NCBI GenBank assembly: GCA_910576995.1
Contig: CAJTLC010000010.1
Location: 9,469-73,468, forward strand
Direction of reading: 5' to 3'
DNA length: 64,000 bases
From: an uncultured Ruminococcus sp.
GTDB taxonomy: Bacteria; Bacillota; Clostridia; Oscillospirales; Ruminococcaceae
Under the pieces are notes generated by a model. That model ran no database searches. It was not told the DNA's origin and saw only the letters and a program-made list of their open reading frames with translations. Positions 17,003 to 25,062 of this stretch are shown here, in pieces. Every line of letters begins with the position of its first letter. Positions within the stretch are counted from its first letter, which is position 1. Position numbers and translations under genes: made by a program.

Positions 17003-18640
17003 TTAATCATAATTTAATGCCAATCTGTAATCTACAATTCCGCTGAACGGATCGTAAGCTATCTGCTCGTTTTCACTGTCGGCAATTAAATAAGAATTTT
17101 TATAAAAAAGCGGTATAAATTTACAGCTTTCGGTTATAAATCTTTCCGCTGAACTGTATGCCGCTATCAATTCGCTTTCCGAACCGCATGAAGTAAGAGT
17201 TGGAGTAAATTTTTCTTCAGGCAGAGCCTCTTTAAGATAATCGCGCTTTTCAAATTCCTGAAAAAACGACGACGGCGAAGCATATCTTCCGCGCAAAGGA
17301 TACAGCGCAATGCTGTAATTTCCGCTTTCGAGACGGCTTTCAAATTCATCTGCCGAAAGATCTTCAATGCCAATGTAACTTCCGAAAATCTCCTGCCACT
17401 TCTGCGTTACCTCATGAAGATACGTAGAATCCATAGTTTCGCCGTTGACAATTATTTTAACGGTTTCAACGGTATTTATGCCAATTTCGCTTTTCGCTTC
17501 CTCATAACAGGCAGCCGCAGCTTCGCTGTCAAACCGCGCAAATTCCGCATCAGGGACGATCTCCCTGTAGCTTTTGCCTCCTATCGTCACCGACGGAGGA
17601 ATTATTCCGCGTGCAGCTTTAAGATCGCCGTTCATATCTTCCGCAAGGCTGTCGCGGTCAATAGCAAGCGACAAAGCGCGCTGCATATTTGCATTGGAAT
17701 AGCACTCGTCCTCCGGATTAAAAATAAGCCCCAGAGTTATTGCGCTCTTTCCGTCGATCACATATTTATCGGGATTATAATGGCTGCTGTTCAGCGTTGT
17801 GAAGCATTCGATCTCGTCCTTTTTGAAAAGTTCCCTTATATCGTCTTCTGTTTCTTCAATGGCAAAACTCAGAAACGACGGGAATATATCGAAAGTTTCG
17901 CTCCAATTGGCGTCGTTGCGCTTCATATAGAGGATATTATTGCTTCCGTACGGATCGTAAAACCACTGACGCACAAAAAACGCTCCGTTTGACATTACCG
18001 ACCGGTCGTCAAGCCCGTATCTTCCCTTGGTCTGTTCGAAAAATTCCTCACGGCATGGATATGACGGCGCAGTTGACATGAGACGCAAAAAATCTGCGTT
18101 TGGCTGATCAAGCGCAATTATAAGCGTTTTACTGTCAGCCGCAAGTATTCCCAGCGAATCCGGAGACTCCGCACCAGCATAAACCAGCGGCGCATTGGAT
18201 ATACACATAAAATCTTCGGCATACGGCGATTTCATCTGCGGATCGAGAACCCTTCGCAGCGCAAAGGCGTAATCCTGCGCAGTTACGGGAAAATATTCCT
18301 CTTTATCAATAATGTCGTCGTCGTTTTCATCAAAAAACCAGAAATTATCTTCGCGCAGCCTGAACGTATACATTCTTCCGTCGTCGGAAACAGTATAGCT
18401 TTCGGCATTTCTGCACACAACATTGCCGCTGCTGTCTGTTTCCATAAGACCGCTGTAGAGATTTTTTATAACGGTATTCGACGAAGGGTCGTCGGCAAAC
18501 TGCGGATCAAGACTCGACGGATTTCCCAGAAGCGGAACGTCGTACATATGACCCGTGCCGTCGCCCTTATCCTCGTTTCCACAGGAAAAAAGGGCGGCTG
18601 AATATAAAACGATACTTAAAATAAGCAATATCTTTTTCAC
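17003..18640 (-). CDS. OppA-family peptide-binding lipoprotein
   Basis: A 545-residue solute-binding protein of ABC transporters (SBP family 5). The signal peptide ends in a lipobox (LFSCGNED, Cys 20), so it should be anchored to the outer face of the membrane. The family hallmarks are NPSSLDPQFADDPSS, the NLYSGLMETD segment, the YAFALRRVLDP motif and the ALSLAIDRDSLAEDM helix near the middle. No permease or ATPase genes accompany it. It lies 17 bp downstream of the VanY-like gene and probably shares its transcript, which hints that its ligand may be a cell wall peptide or another short peptide. That functional link is inference. Confidence 0.88.
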   Translation of the reverse strand: MKKILLILSIVLYSAALFSCGNEDKGDGTGHMYDVPLLGNPSSLDPQFADDPSSNTVIKNLYSGLMETDSSGNVVCRNAESYTVSDDGRMYTFRLREDNFWFFDENDDDIIDKEEYFPVTAQDYAFALRRVLDPQMKSPYAEDFMCISNAPLVYAGAESPDSLGILAADSKTLIIALDQPNADFLRLMSTAPSYPCREEFFEQTKGRYGLDDRSVMSNGAFFVRQWFYDPYGSNNILYMKRNDANWSETFDIFPSFLSFAIEETEDDIRELFKKDEIECFTTLNSSHYNPDKYVIDGKSAITLGLIFNPEDECYSNANMQRALSLAIDRDSLAEDMNGDLKAARGIIPPSVTIGGKSYREIVPDAEFARFDSEAAAACYEEAKSEIGINTVETVKIIVNGETMDSTYLHEVTQKWQEIFGSYIGIEDLSADEFESRLESGNYSIALYPLRGRYASPSSFFQEFEKRDYLKEALPEEKFTPTLTSCGSESELIAAYSSAERFITESCKFIPLFYKNSYLIADSENEQIAYDPFSGIVDYRLALNYD

Positions 18641-18657
18641 TTTTTTCTCCGATTACA

Positions 18658-19695
18658 TCAGGGGATGGCATTTGGTACAGTAACAATGAATCCGTCGGCG
18701 TTGTTTCCGGATATCTCATATGCAGAATCCTTGGGAACAGCTATTTCCGTTTCGCCCTCGGAAGCAGGTACATAATAAATGCTGTAACTCAGTCCGTTTG
18801 CCATTGTTTCGAGAGGATCGTCTTTAGTATGCTCCTTAAGCAGTTCAATATACTCCTCAAGACAGAGTCCGTTGGCATTTATATAAGAAGCATGAGCAGG
18901 TCCTACATATCGGTAAGTATAGTTTCTTGCATTTTCACCAGTCGCGGATTCCTTTCCCTGCGGATATCTTACGATAAAGCCGTAATTTCCTGCATTTTCC
19001 GCAAACCATGCGTAATTTCCCTCCGCCGAAAATACGGAATATCCCGTAGAGCTTGTATTGTCAAAACGATAAATATCAAAGGTTCTGCCGGTATGATAAT
19101 CGCAGTGACCCGCTTCAAAAGTCTTTGATATGCCGCTGCTGTGACGGTCAGCCTGTTCTTCGAATGTACGGAATCCGTCAATAACAAACAGATCCGTAGA
19201 AGCCGCGCCCTGCGACGCCGCAAAAGCTTCCATCATTGCGTTAAGCTGCGTTATGACTGCGCTGTCCAGCTTTGTGACGTTATCGCCAGAATCATAACAG
19301 CCGTTTTTATTATTGTAAAGGGTAACGACGTCTATATCGCCCTCAAGGAATTTGTACTCGTAATCGGCATTGACCAGAACCAGCGAGCCTTTATGCACGT
19401 CGTCAGCCGAAAATTTAACTGTATCAAAACTTTCAGCAGGCTTAGTTTCCGAACTCGGCTCGGTTTCAGGCTCTCCCTGCGTGGGATCGGTACTTGCAAT
19501 CTCTTCCGTAGGCTGCGTTGCCTCAACTTCTGAAGAGGACGAACTTTCATCGTCGTTCGATTTTTTTCCTGTCAGCGCAATGGTACACGAACTTATCAGT
19601 ACGATAAGAATTATCAATATCAATACCATCACGACTATCCTGTCGTATCTTACGCGATACTTTCTGCGGTTTCTGCGCTTGTCTCCTTTAGTCAT
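18658..19695 (-). CDS. Membrane-anchored VanY-like (M15B) protein with altered catalytic residues
   Basis: A basic N-terminus, one membrane segment (about residues 20-40) and a Ser/Glu/Thr-rich linker precede an extracellular M15B D,D-carboxypeptidase-like domain (345 residues in all). The fold landmarks are clear: VIDGFRTFEEQ, GRTFDI, WFAENAGNYGFIVRYPQGKE and YRYVGPAHASYI. However, the zinc ligands and the catalytic Glu are replaced. The usual SxHxTGxAxD reads CDYHTGRTFD, and the usual EPWHxRYVG reads RNYTYRYVG. It may therefore bind rather than cut peptidoglycan stems. I chose the ATG at 19695, preceded by AAGGAG; a GTG start 30 bases upstream lacks a ribosome binding site. Confidence 0.82.
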   Translation of the reverse strand: MTKGDKRRNRRKYRVRYDRIVVMVLILIILIVLISSCTIALTGKKSNDDESSSSSEVEATQPTEEIASTDPTQGEPETEPSSETKPAESFDTVKFSADDVHKGSLVLVNADYEYKFLEGDIDVVTLYNNKNGCYDSGDNVTKLDSAVITQLNAMMEAFAASQGAASTDLFVIDGFRTFEEQADRHSSGISKTFEAGHCDYHTGRTFDIYRFDNTSSTGYSVFSAEGNYAWFAENAGNYGFIVRYPQGKESATGENARNYTYRYVGPAHASYINANGLCLEEYIELLKEHTKDDPLETMANGLSYSIYYVPASEGETEIAVPKDSAYEISGNNADGFIVTVPNAIP

Positions 19696-19761
19696 TTTTT
19701 TCTCCTTGTCTTTTTCTTTTGCCACTCAAATTGATTTTTACCTGCGTAAAATCTACCATAA

Positions 19762-19790
19762 ATTATATCACAATTTTTACGCTGTGTAAA
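19762..19790 (-). promoter_or_regulatory. Promoter of the VanY-like gene
   Basis: On the minus strand TTTACA (19785-19790), 17 bp and TATAAT (19762-19767) with TGTGA before the -10. It lies in the gap after the AraC gene, so the VanY-like/peptide-binding pair has its own promoter. Confidence 0.8.
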
Positions 19791-19839
19791 GTCTTTTCCA
19801 AATACAATTTTAAATTTTTGATGAAAAGGGCTGTATATC

Positions 19840-20619
19840 TTATTTTTTTCGTCTATATGCAGTCGGAGTGCAGCCTCTGTGCTGTTTGAACTGCCGCATG
19901 AAGTACGAATCGCTTTCATAACCGCACATTTCGGCGATCTCATTTACCGAAAGATCGGTTTCCCTCAACAATTCCGAAGCATACAAAAGCTTGCTCTCGA
20001 TAACGTCCTGCTGAAACGTCACGCCGAATGCAGAAAAATAAAGCCTGTGAAAATACGTTCGGCTGACTTTCAGCAGCTTGCAGGCAGATTCAACTTTCCA
20101 CTCCTGCATAGGCTCGTCGTAAATATTTTCGCGCAGCTTCTTCAATTCACCGTACTTTGGAATTCCACGCGGCTCCGGATTGTCGTTAGCGGCTGCCTCG
20201 CTTAGCCTGAGCAGTATAATACGCATAAAAAGCTCGTCAGCTTCCGCGCCCGTAGCCGTAAAATCATTTCGGTATATCTCCATGGATCTTATAGCCGTTG
20301 AAACTATGAATTCATCAAGAAGCGGCAGAGGCTTATTGAACGGCACTCCGACAGACTCGGCGTATTGCCTGTCAGTCGAAGACATTCGAAAGCAGACCAT
20401 ATCGTATTTCAGCCCTTTACCGTTCAGCCCGCGAAAACGCTGCCTGCTGCCGCTCGAATACAATATCGCCGTTCCGCTGCCGTAAAGACGTTCTTCTCCG
20501 TCAAAACCTATCAGCACGCTGCTTCTGAAAAGATAAAGGTAAATATCCTGATCGACTATACCCTCTGCTCCCGAAGTTCTCTGCTCGCCCATGCCTATTC
20601 TTGTAACTTTCACGATCAT
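19840..20619 (-). CDS. AraC-family transcriptional regulator
   Basis: The N-terminal half (about residues 1-120) is a cupin-like sensor region with short beta strands (YLYLFRSSVLIGF, GTAILYSSGSRQRF). The C-terminal 100 residues carry the two AraC helix-turn-helix motifs: VESACKLLKVSRTYFHRLYFSAFG and LSVNEIAEMCGYESDSYFMRQF, ending CTPTAYRRKK. Target unknown; the nearest candidate is the downstream VanY-like/peptide-binding pair. The start is uncertain: an ATG at 20619 and a GTG at 20622 both lie very close to AAGG. The promoter must lie in or beyond the family D repeat that begins 10 bp upstream. Confidence 0.85.
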   Translation of the reverse strand: MIVKVTRIGMGEQRTSGAEGIVDQDIYLYLFRSSVLIGFDGEERLYGSGTAILYSSGSRQRFRGLNGKGLKYDMVCFRMSSTDRQYAESVGVPFNKPLPLLDEFIVSTAIRSMEIYRNDFTATGAEADELFMRIILLRLSEAAANDNPEPRGIPKYGELKKLRENIYDEPMQEWKVESACKLLKVSRTYFHRLYFSAFGVTFQQDVIESKLLYASELLRETDLSVNEIAEMCGYESDSYFMRQFKQHRGCTPTAYRRKK

Positions 20620-20631
20620 CACCTTGCTTTA

Positions 20632-20811
20632 TATTGCTCCACCAATTAAAGCTTGAATTTTTCTGCTTGTCCTGAAAGCGAAATACTGCGTCAGAAAACC
20701 GTGCTATATGACCGAAGCCCGTGATGCGCCAGTATGCCTGCGATTTTCTTTCTTGCTTTTCGCTGCCAGTTCTTCGCATAAATTATTCAAGACTTAATTG
20801 GTGGAGCAATA
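20632..20811. repeat. Family D MITE-like element
   Basis: TATTGCTCCACCAATTAA at the left and its inverted copy at the right are identical, and similarity continues (CTTGAAT) to about 26 bp. The element is 180 bp with no coding sequence. It fills the gap between the transketolase and AraC genes. The bases after it (GCAATAGC/GCTATTGC, 20806-20830) form a hairpin that could end transketolase transcripts. Confidence 0.75.
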
Positions 20812-20875
20812 GCATACTAAACGCTATTGCAAATCAAGGCAACACCGCGTTTGCGATGCTGCCTTGTCCGCAAGA

Positions 20876-21820
20876 TTATTTATCAAGCGTTTTTTTAACA
20901 GTATTTACAATATTTTCAGCCGAAAGACCAAATTTCTTCAGCAGATCGACAGCGGGACCAGAATAACCAAATTCGTCGTTTACGCCGATTTTTATAACCG
21001 GAACGGGACAGCATTCCGTAACAGCGTCCGCAACAGCCGAACCAAGACCGCCGATAACGCTATGCTCCTCAACGGTAACTATAATGCCCGTCTCTTTCGC
21101 GCACTGGCAAATGAGTTCCTTGTCGAGAGGCTTTATAGTATGGATATTTACGACTCTCGCGGAAATTCCGTCGTTTTCAAGAGTTTTTGCAGCTTCAACG
21201 GCTTCGTTGACCATAAGACCCGTGGCAACGATCGTAATATCGCTTCCGTCCTTCATAACAACGCCTTTTCCAAGTTCGAATTTATAAGTTTCAGCGTCAT
21301 TGATGATCGGCGCGGCAAGGCGTCCGAAACGCATATAAACAGGACCTGCATAATCGAGCGCAGCTTTAACGGCAGCGCGCGCTTCAACGTCGTCGCAGGG
21401 ATTGATGACAGTCATTCCCGGAATCGTTCTCATAAGCGCGATATCTTCATTGCACTGATGAGTCGCGCCGTCCTCTCCTACGGAAATTCCCGCATGAGTC
21501 GCGCCTATTTTAACGTTAAGATGAGGATATCCGATAGAATTTCTTACTATTTCATAAGCTCTGCCTGCCGCGAACATTGCGAACGTGCTTGCAAAAGGAA
21601 TTTTTCCGCATGAAGCAAGACCTGCCGCAACTCCCATCATATTCGCCTCTGCAATTCCGCAGTCGAAAAAGCGGTCGGGATACGCTTTCTTGAAAATTCC
21701 CGTTTTGGTAGCCGCAGCAAGATCGGCGTCAAGAACGACTAAATTTTTATATTCTTCGGCAAGATCTCTCAGCGCCTCGCCATAGCTTTCTCTGGTAGCC
21801 TTTTTGATAACATCTGCCAT
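20876..21820 (-). CDS. Transketolase, C-terminal subunit
   Basis: This 314-residue protein holds the pyrimidine-binding and C-terminal domains of a split transketolase. It shows FDCGIAEANMMGVAAGLA with the Glu that activates thiamine diphosphate, GATHQCNEDIALMRTIPGMTV, and the C-terminal VEEHSVIGGLGSAVA segment. Together with the N-terminal subunit encoded 4 bp upstream it moves two-carbon units between sugar phosphates in the non-oxidative pentose phosphate pathway. Split transketolases of this kind are common in Clostridia and archaea. 1-deoxyxylulose phosphate synthase is a relative, but the split and lengths favour transketolase. Confidence 0.92.
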   Translation of the reverse strand: MADVIKKATRESYGEALRDLAEEYKNLVVLDADLAAATKTGIFKKAYPDRFFDCGIAEANMMGVAAGLASCGKIPFASTFAMFAAGRAYEIVRNSIGYPHLNVKIGATHAGISVGEDGATHQCNEDIALMRTIPGMTVINPCDDVEARAAVKAALDYAGPVYMRFGRLAAPIINDAETYKFELGKGVVMKDGSDITIVATGLMVNEAVEAAKTLENDGISARVVNIHTIKPLDKELICQCAKETGIIVTVEEHSVIGGLGSAVADAVTECCPVPVIKIGVNDEFGYSGPAVDLLKKFGLSAENIVNTVKKTLDK

Positions 21821-21824
21821 TTCC

Positions 21825-22664
21825 TTAGTCCTCCAATTCCTTTAACTGCGCAGAAAGTTCTGCCATAGCCTGCTCGTACTGTTCCTTATTCGGAGCAGTT
21901 CCGTGCCAGCCTACCTGATTTTCCATGAACGAAACGCCCTTGCCCTTAACGGATTTCTGAATGATCGCTACGGGCTTTCCGGTCATTTTTTCAGCTTCTG
22001 CAAATGCGCGGTCGATATCGTCGAAATCGTGACCGTCCATAGTTATAACGTGCCAGCCGAATGCTGCGAATTTATCGGTAATAGGCTCGGGAGAGCATAC
22101 CTCCGTGATCTTGCCGTCGATCTGCAAACCGTTATTATCGACAATGGCAACAAGATTGTCAAGCTTATAATGAGCGGCAAACATTGCAGCCTCCCAAACC
22201 TGACCCTCTTCAATTTCTCCGTCGCCGAGGATAGCGTAGACCTTATATGATTTTTGATCAAGTTTACCCGCAAGAGCCATACCGCAGGCGGCGGAAATTC
22301 CCTGACCAAGCGAACCGCTGGACATATCTACGCCGGGAGTGTGAATACAGGGATGCCCTTGAAGCATCGCGCCGATGTGACGGAGCGTTTTCAGCTCATC
22401 CGCGGAAAAATAACCCTTCTGCGCCAGAACGGAATAAAGCGCGGGCGCGGTATGTCCTTTCGAGAGAACAAGCCTGTCCCTGTCCGTCGTTTCGGGAGCT
22501 TCGGGGTCGATATTCATTTTGTTGAAATAGAGATAAGTCACAAGATCGCTGATCGACAGCGAACCGCCCGGATGACCTGATTTTGCGTTATAAGTCCCCT
22601 CGATAACGCCCATTCTTACCTTGCAGGCAATTTTCTGCAAATTCTTTTTCATTGCTGCGTCCAT
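21825..22664 (-). CDS. Transketolase, N-terminal subunit
   Basis: This 279-residue protein is the thiamine diphosphate-binding half: SGHPGGSLSISDLVTYLYF near the start, RDRLVLSKGHTAPALYSVL, GSLGQGISAACGMAL, and the GDGEIEEGQVWEAA...NN diphosphate/magnesium motif around residue 150. It is translated just before the C-terminal subunit (4-bp gap), as expected for an obligate heteromeric enzyme. It is preceded by the HAD phosphatase gene at 12 bp and probably belongs to the long leftward transcript that starts further upstream. Confidence 0.93.
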   Translation of the reverse strand: MDAAMKKNLQKIACKVRMGVIEGTYNAKSGHPGGSLSISDLVTYLYFNKMNIDPEAPETTDRDRLVLSKGHTAPALYSVLAQKGYFSADELKTLRHIGAMLQGHPCIHTPGVDMSSGSLGQGISAACGMALAGKLDQKSYKVYAILGDGEIEEGQVWEAAMFAAHYKLDNLVAIVDNNGLQIDGKITEVCSPEPITDKFAAFGWHVITMDGHDFDDIDRAFAEAEKMTGKPVAIIQKSVKGKGVSFMENQVGWHGTAPNKEQYEQAMAELSAQLKELED

Positions 22665-22676
22665 AGTAACCTCCGT

Positions 22677-23510
22677 TTATTCATTCATAATTCCGCATTC
22701 CGCAATTATGTAATCTATAAGTTCAGCCACTGCGCCCTCGTCGTTGGTACGGCTAAGCACATGATCTGCTGCTTTTTTTACTGATTCCTCCGCATTTGCG
22801 GGGCATACCCCAAAATCCGCCGCCTTTATCATTTCTATATCATTGTCAAAATCGCCTATTGCTGCAAACGTATATCCCGACATACCGTCAAGCTTGCGGT
22901 ATTCTTCAAGAGCAGCCCCCTTGCTGACGCCTTTGGGCAGCATTTCAAGAAAAATTGTGGACGAACGCACAAAATCGGCTTGCTCGTTAAAATGCAGCTG
23001 CTTTACAAGAATTTCCAGATACGAAATATCTTCAGGCGACATTGCAAACAGCACTTTCAGCCAATCGCCGCCCGGTATTTCGCCAAGTTCCGCATATTCG
23101 GGAGTGATTCCGCAAAGCTTCGTGTGAAGCTGCTGATACTCCGTATTGCTAAAAACATATGTACCGTCTGTTCTCAATACTTCTCCGCCTGCGTCTGGCA
23201 TTTGCATAAGCAGTTCTTCCGCCATTTCGCGGCAGCCGTCCGGAAGCGAGCGGCTGTACAGTATTTCGCTCTTTGAATAATCGTAAAGCGCCGCGCCGTT
23301 GTACATTATAACGGGCATTGTAAGCTTCAGCGTTTCGGCATACTGTTCAAAAGTCTGAATCGTACGCCCTGTTGCTATCGTAAATTTTCCGCCCAGCGAC
23401 CTGAATTTTTCAATCGCAGCCATGTCGGTCTCATTTATCTGCTTTTTTGAATTCAGAAGCGTTCCGTCCATATCGCTTAGAAGTATTACTTTGCTTAAAT
23501 CTTTGAACAT
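22677..23510 (-). CDS. HAD-superfamily phosphatase, Cof type
   Basis: This 277-residue protein has the HAD motif I LLSDMDGTLLNSKKQI at residues 10-25, a C2-type cap domain, and the C-terminal motif IV region AAIGDFDNDIEMIKAADFGVCPANAEE. Cof-type enzymes dephosphorylate sugar phosphates, FMN or nucleotides; the exact substrate cannot be read from sequence. Its position in front of the transketolase genes is compatible with sugar phosphate control but proves nothing. Confidence 0.9.
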   Translation of the reverse strand: MFKDLSKVILLSDMDGTLLNSKKQINETDMAAIEKFRSLGGKFTIATGRTIQTFEQYAETLKLTMPVIMYNGAALYDYSKSEILYSRSLPDGCREMAEELLMQMPDAGGEVLRTDGTYVFSNTEYQQLHTKLCGITPEYAELGEIPGGDWLKVLFAMSPEDISYLEILVKQLHFNEQADFVRSSTIFLEMLPKGVSKGAALEEYRKLDGMSGYTFAAIGDFDNDIEMIKAADFGVCPANAEESVKKAADHVLSRTNDEGAVAELIDYIIAECGIMNE

Positions 23511-23522
23511 ATGATCGCTCCC

Positions 23523-24437
23523 CTACATTTTTTCAAGCTTATCGAGCATGGCGGAAAAATATTTTGGCAGTTCGCTTGTAAATTCGAGATATTCCCCAGT
23601 CGTCGGATGAATAAAACCGATTTTCCGCGCGTGAAGGCACTGCCCCTCCAAACCCTTATAAGGCTTGCCATATACGTCGTCGCCAAGTACGGAATGCCCG
23701 ATATAAGCAAGATGCACCCTTATCTGATGAGTTCGTCCCGTTTCAAGTCGCAGGCTCACATGAGCATAGCCGCCGTACTGCCTGATAACGCTGTAATGGG
23801 TGACGGCATTCCGCGAATTTTCGGCAGTTACGCACATTTTTTTACGATCGGTCTTGTGCCGCCCTATGGGAGCATCGACCGTTCCCTCGTATTCCCTGAA
23901 ATATCCGCAGGCGATCGCCTCGTACTCACGGGTGAAGCTATGCGCCTTTATCTGCTCGGCAAGATGAATATGCGCCGCGTCGTTTTTCGCCACGATAAGC
24001 AATCCGCTGGTATTTTTGTCTATCCTATGCACGATTCCGGGGCGAATAACTCCATTTATCCCCGAAAGGCTGTCTCCGCAGTGATAAAGAAGCGCATTCA
24101 CAAGAGTTCCAGTGTAATTTCCGTGAGCAGGGTGAACTACCATTCCTTTCGGCTTGTTTACAACGAGCAGATCGTTGTCCTCATAAATTATTTCGAGCGG
24201 AATATTTTCGGGGATCGCGTCCATCGGCTGTGGATCGGGAATATTTACAACGATCTCCTCGCCGCCGCGTATCTTGTAATTTTTCGCCGCAGTTTTTCCG
24301 TCGACTTCGACGGCTTCGGCTTCGATGATATTTTGAACGGCCGACCTTGTCAGCTCCGCAATATTGTCCGAAATAAATTTATCTATCCGATTTCCCTTAT
24401 CCTCGCAGCTGCAATTCAGACGGACAGTCTCACTCAT
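23523..24437 (-). CDS. Pseudouridine synthase, RluD family
   Basis: An S4 RNA-binding domain (about residues 10-70: RIDKFISDNIAELTRSAVQNII) precedes the catalytic domain with the RluA/RluD signature VHRIDKNTSGLLIVAK, which holds the catalytic Asp. Members modify uridines in 23S rRNA. The ATG at 24437 overlaps the lspA stop by 8 bases and matches the usual start (MSETVRL). Upstream in-frame extension into lspA is possible but gives an Arg/Lys-rich N-terminus not expected for the family. In Firmicutes the lspA-rluD (ylyB) pair is conserved. Confidence 0.92.
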   Translation of the reverse strand: MSETVRLNCSCEDKGNRIDKFISDNIAELTRSAVQNIIEAEAVEVDGKTAAKNYKIRGGEEIVVNIPDPQPMDAIPENIPLEIIYEDNDLLVVNKPKGMVVHPAHGNYTGTLVNALLYHCGDSLSGINGVIRPGIVHRIDKNTSGLLIVAKNDAAHIHLAEQIKAHSFTREYEAIACGYFREYEGTVDAPIGRHKTDRKKMCVTAENSRNAVTHYSVIRQYGGYAHVSLRLETGRTHQIRVHLAYIGHSVLGDDVYGKPYKGLEGQCLHARKIGFIHPTTGEYLEFTSELPKYFSAMLDKLEKM

Positions 24438-24957
24438 TTTCGCCACCCTCTTCCGAAATATTTTCGGAAGCCGCCGCTGCCTTTTTCGCCTTTTCAGCTT
24501 TCGGTTCAATGATTAGGAGATAGAACAGGATCAATGCAAAAGCGCAGGTCACGCATATATCAGCCACGTTGAAGATAGCAAAGTGGAAAAGCTTTACTTC
24601 AAAAAAATCCACAACATAGCCCGATCTTACACGGTCTATGAGATTTCCGATACCGCCTGCCACGAAAAGCATGATCGACATACCCAAAAATTTCGATTTC
24701 TTCGCCGCCATAAACATTGCGACAATGCCGATAATTATGATAATAGCCGTGAATCCGACAAGAAACCATCTTTGTCCCGCCATACTTCCGAATATCGCTC
24801 CCCTATTTTCAAGGTAGGTGAGATCAAGCACGTCGAAGCTGCCGATATTGATGAAATCTATGGTGCTGACGGGTTTAAGCGAATGAACTGCCCAGTATTT
24901 CGTAAGCTGATCAACGCCGATAAGAATAAGGGCAGATATAATAAGCAGTATGCTCAT
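24430..24957 (-). CDS. lspA: Lipoprotein signal peptidase (signal peptidase II)
   Basis: LspA is the membrane aspartyl protease that removes signal peptides from prolipoproteins; several such lipoproteins are encoded in this window. The 175-residue protein has four membrane segments and both catalytic motifs: GGIGNLIDRVRSGYVVDF and the FNVADICVTCAFALI region with the second Asp. NRGAIFG is the conserved loop. The acidic, Lys/Ala-rich tail overlaps the start of the pseudouridine synthase gene. Confidence 0.95.
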   Translation of the reverse strand: MSILLIISALILIGVDQLTKYWAVHSLKPVSTIDFINIGSFDVLDLTYLENRGAIFGSMAGQRWFLVGFTAIIIIIGIVAMFMAAKKSKFLGMSIMLFVAGGIGNLIDRVRSGYVVDFFEVKLFHFAIFNVADICVTCAFALILFYLLIIEPKAEKAKKAAAASENISEEGGENE

Positions 24958-24988
24958 ATTATTCCTTTCACAAACATTGCCTGCTGTA

Positions 24989-25038
24989 TAAGAGTCTGTT
25001 TAGTATCTCTGCACTTGCAAGATACTAAACAGACTCTA
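24989..25038. repeat. Short family A inverted repeat between ileS and lspA
   Basis: TAAGAGTCTGTTTAGTATCT and AGATACTAAACAGACTCT form a perfect 18-bp stem around CTGCACTTGCA. The end sequence also appears at the very start of the window (1-20). The hairpin lies in the 105-bp gap and would be transcribed between the two genes. Confidence 0.75.
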
Positions 25039-25062
25039 ACAACATAGGCAATATAGTTCTAA

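Noticed and set aside
20876..22664. The split transketolase as a 1-deoxyxylulose-5-phosphate synthase
   Set aside because: DXS is a single chain of about 620 residues; separate N- and C-terminal subunits with these lengths and motifs match split transketolase.
23523..24509. Start of the pseudouridine synthase at 24509
   Set aside because: It would add 24 Arg/Lys-rich residues read inside lspA; the ATG at 24437 fits the family and overlaps the lspA stop in the usual coupled way.
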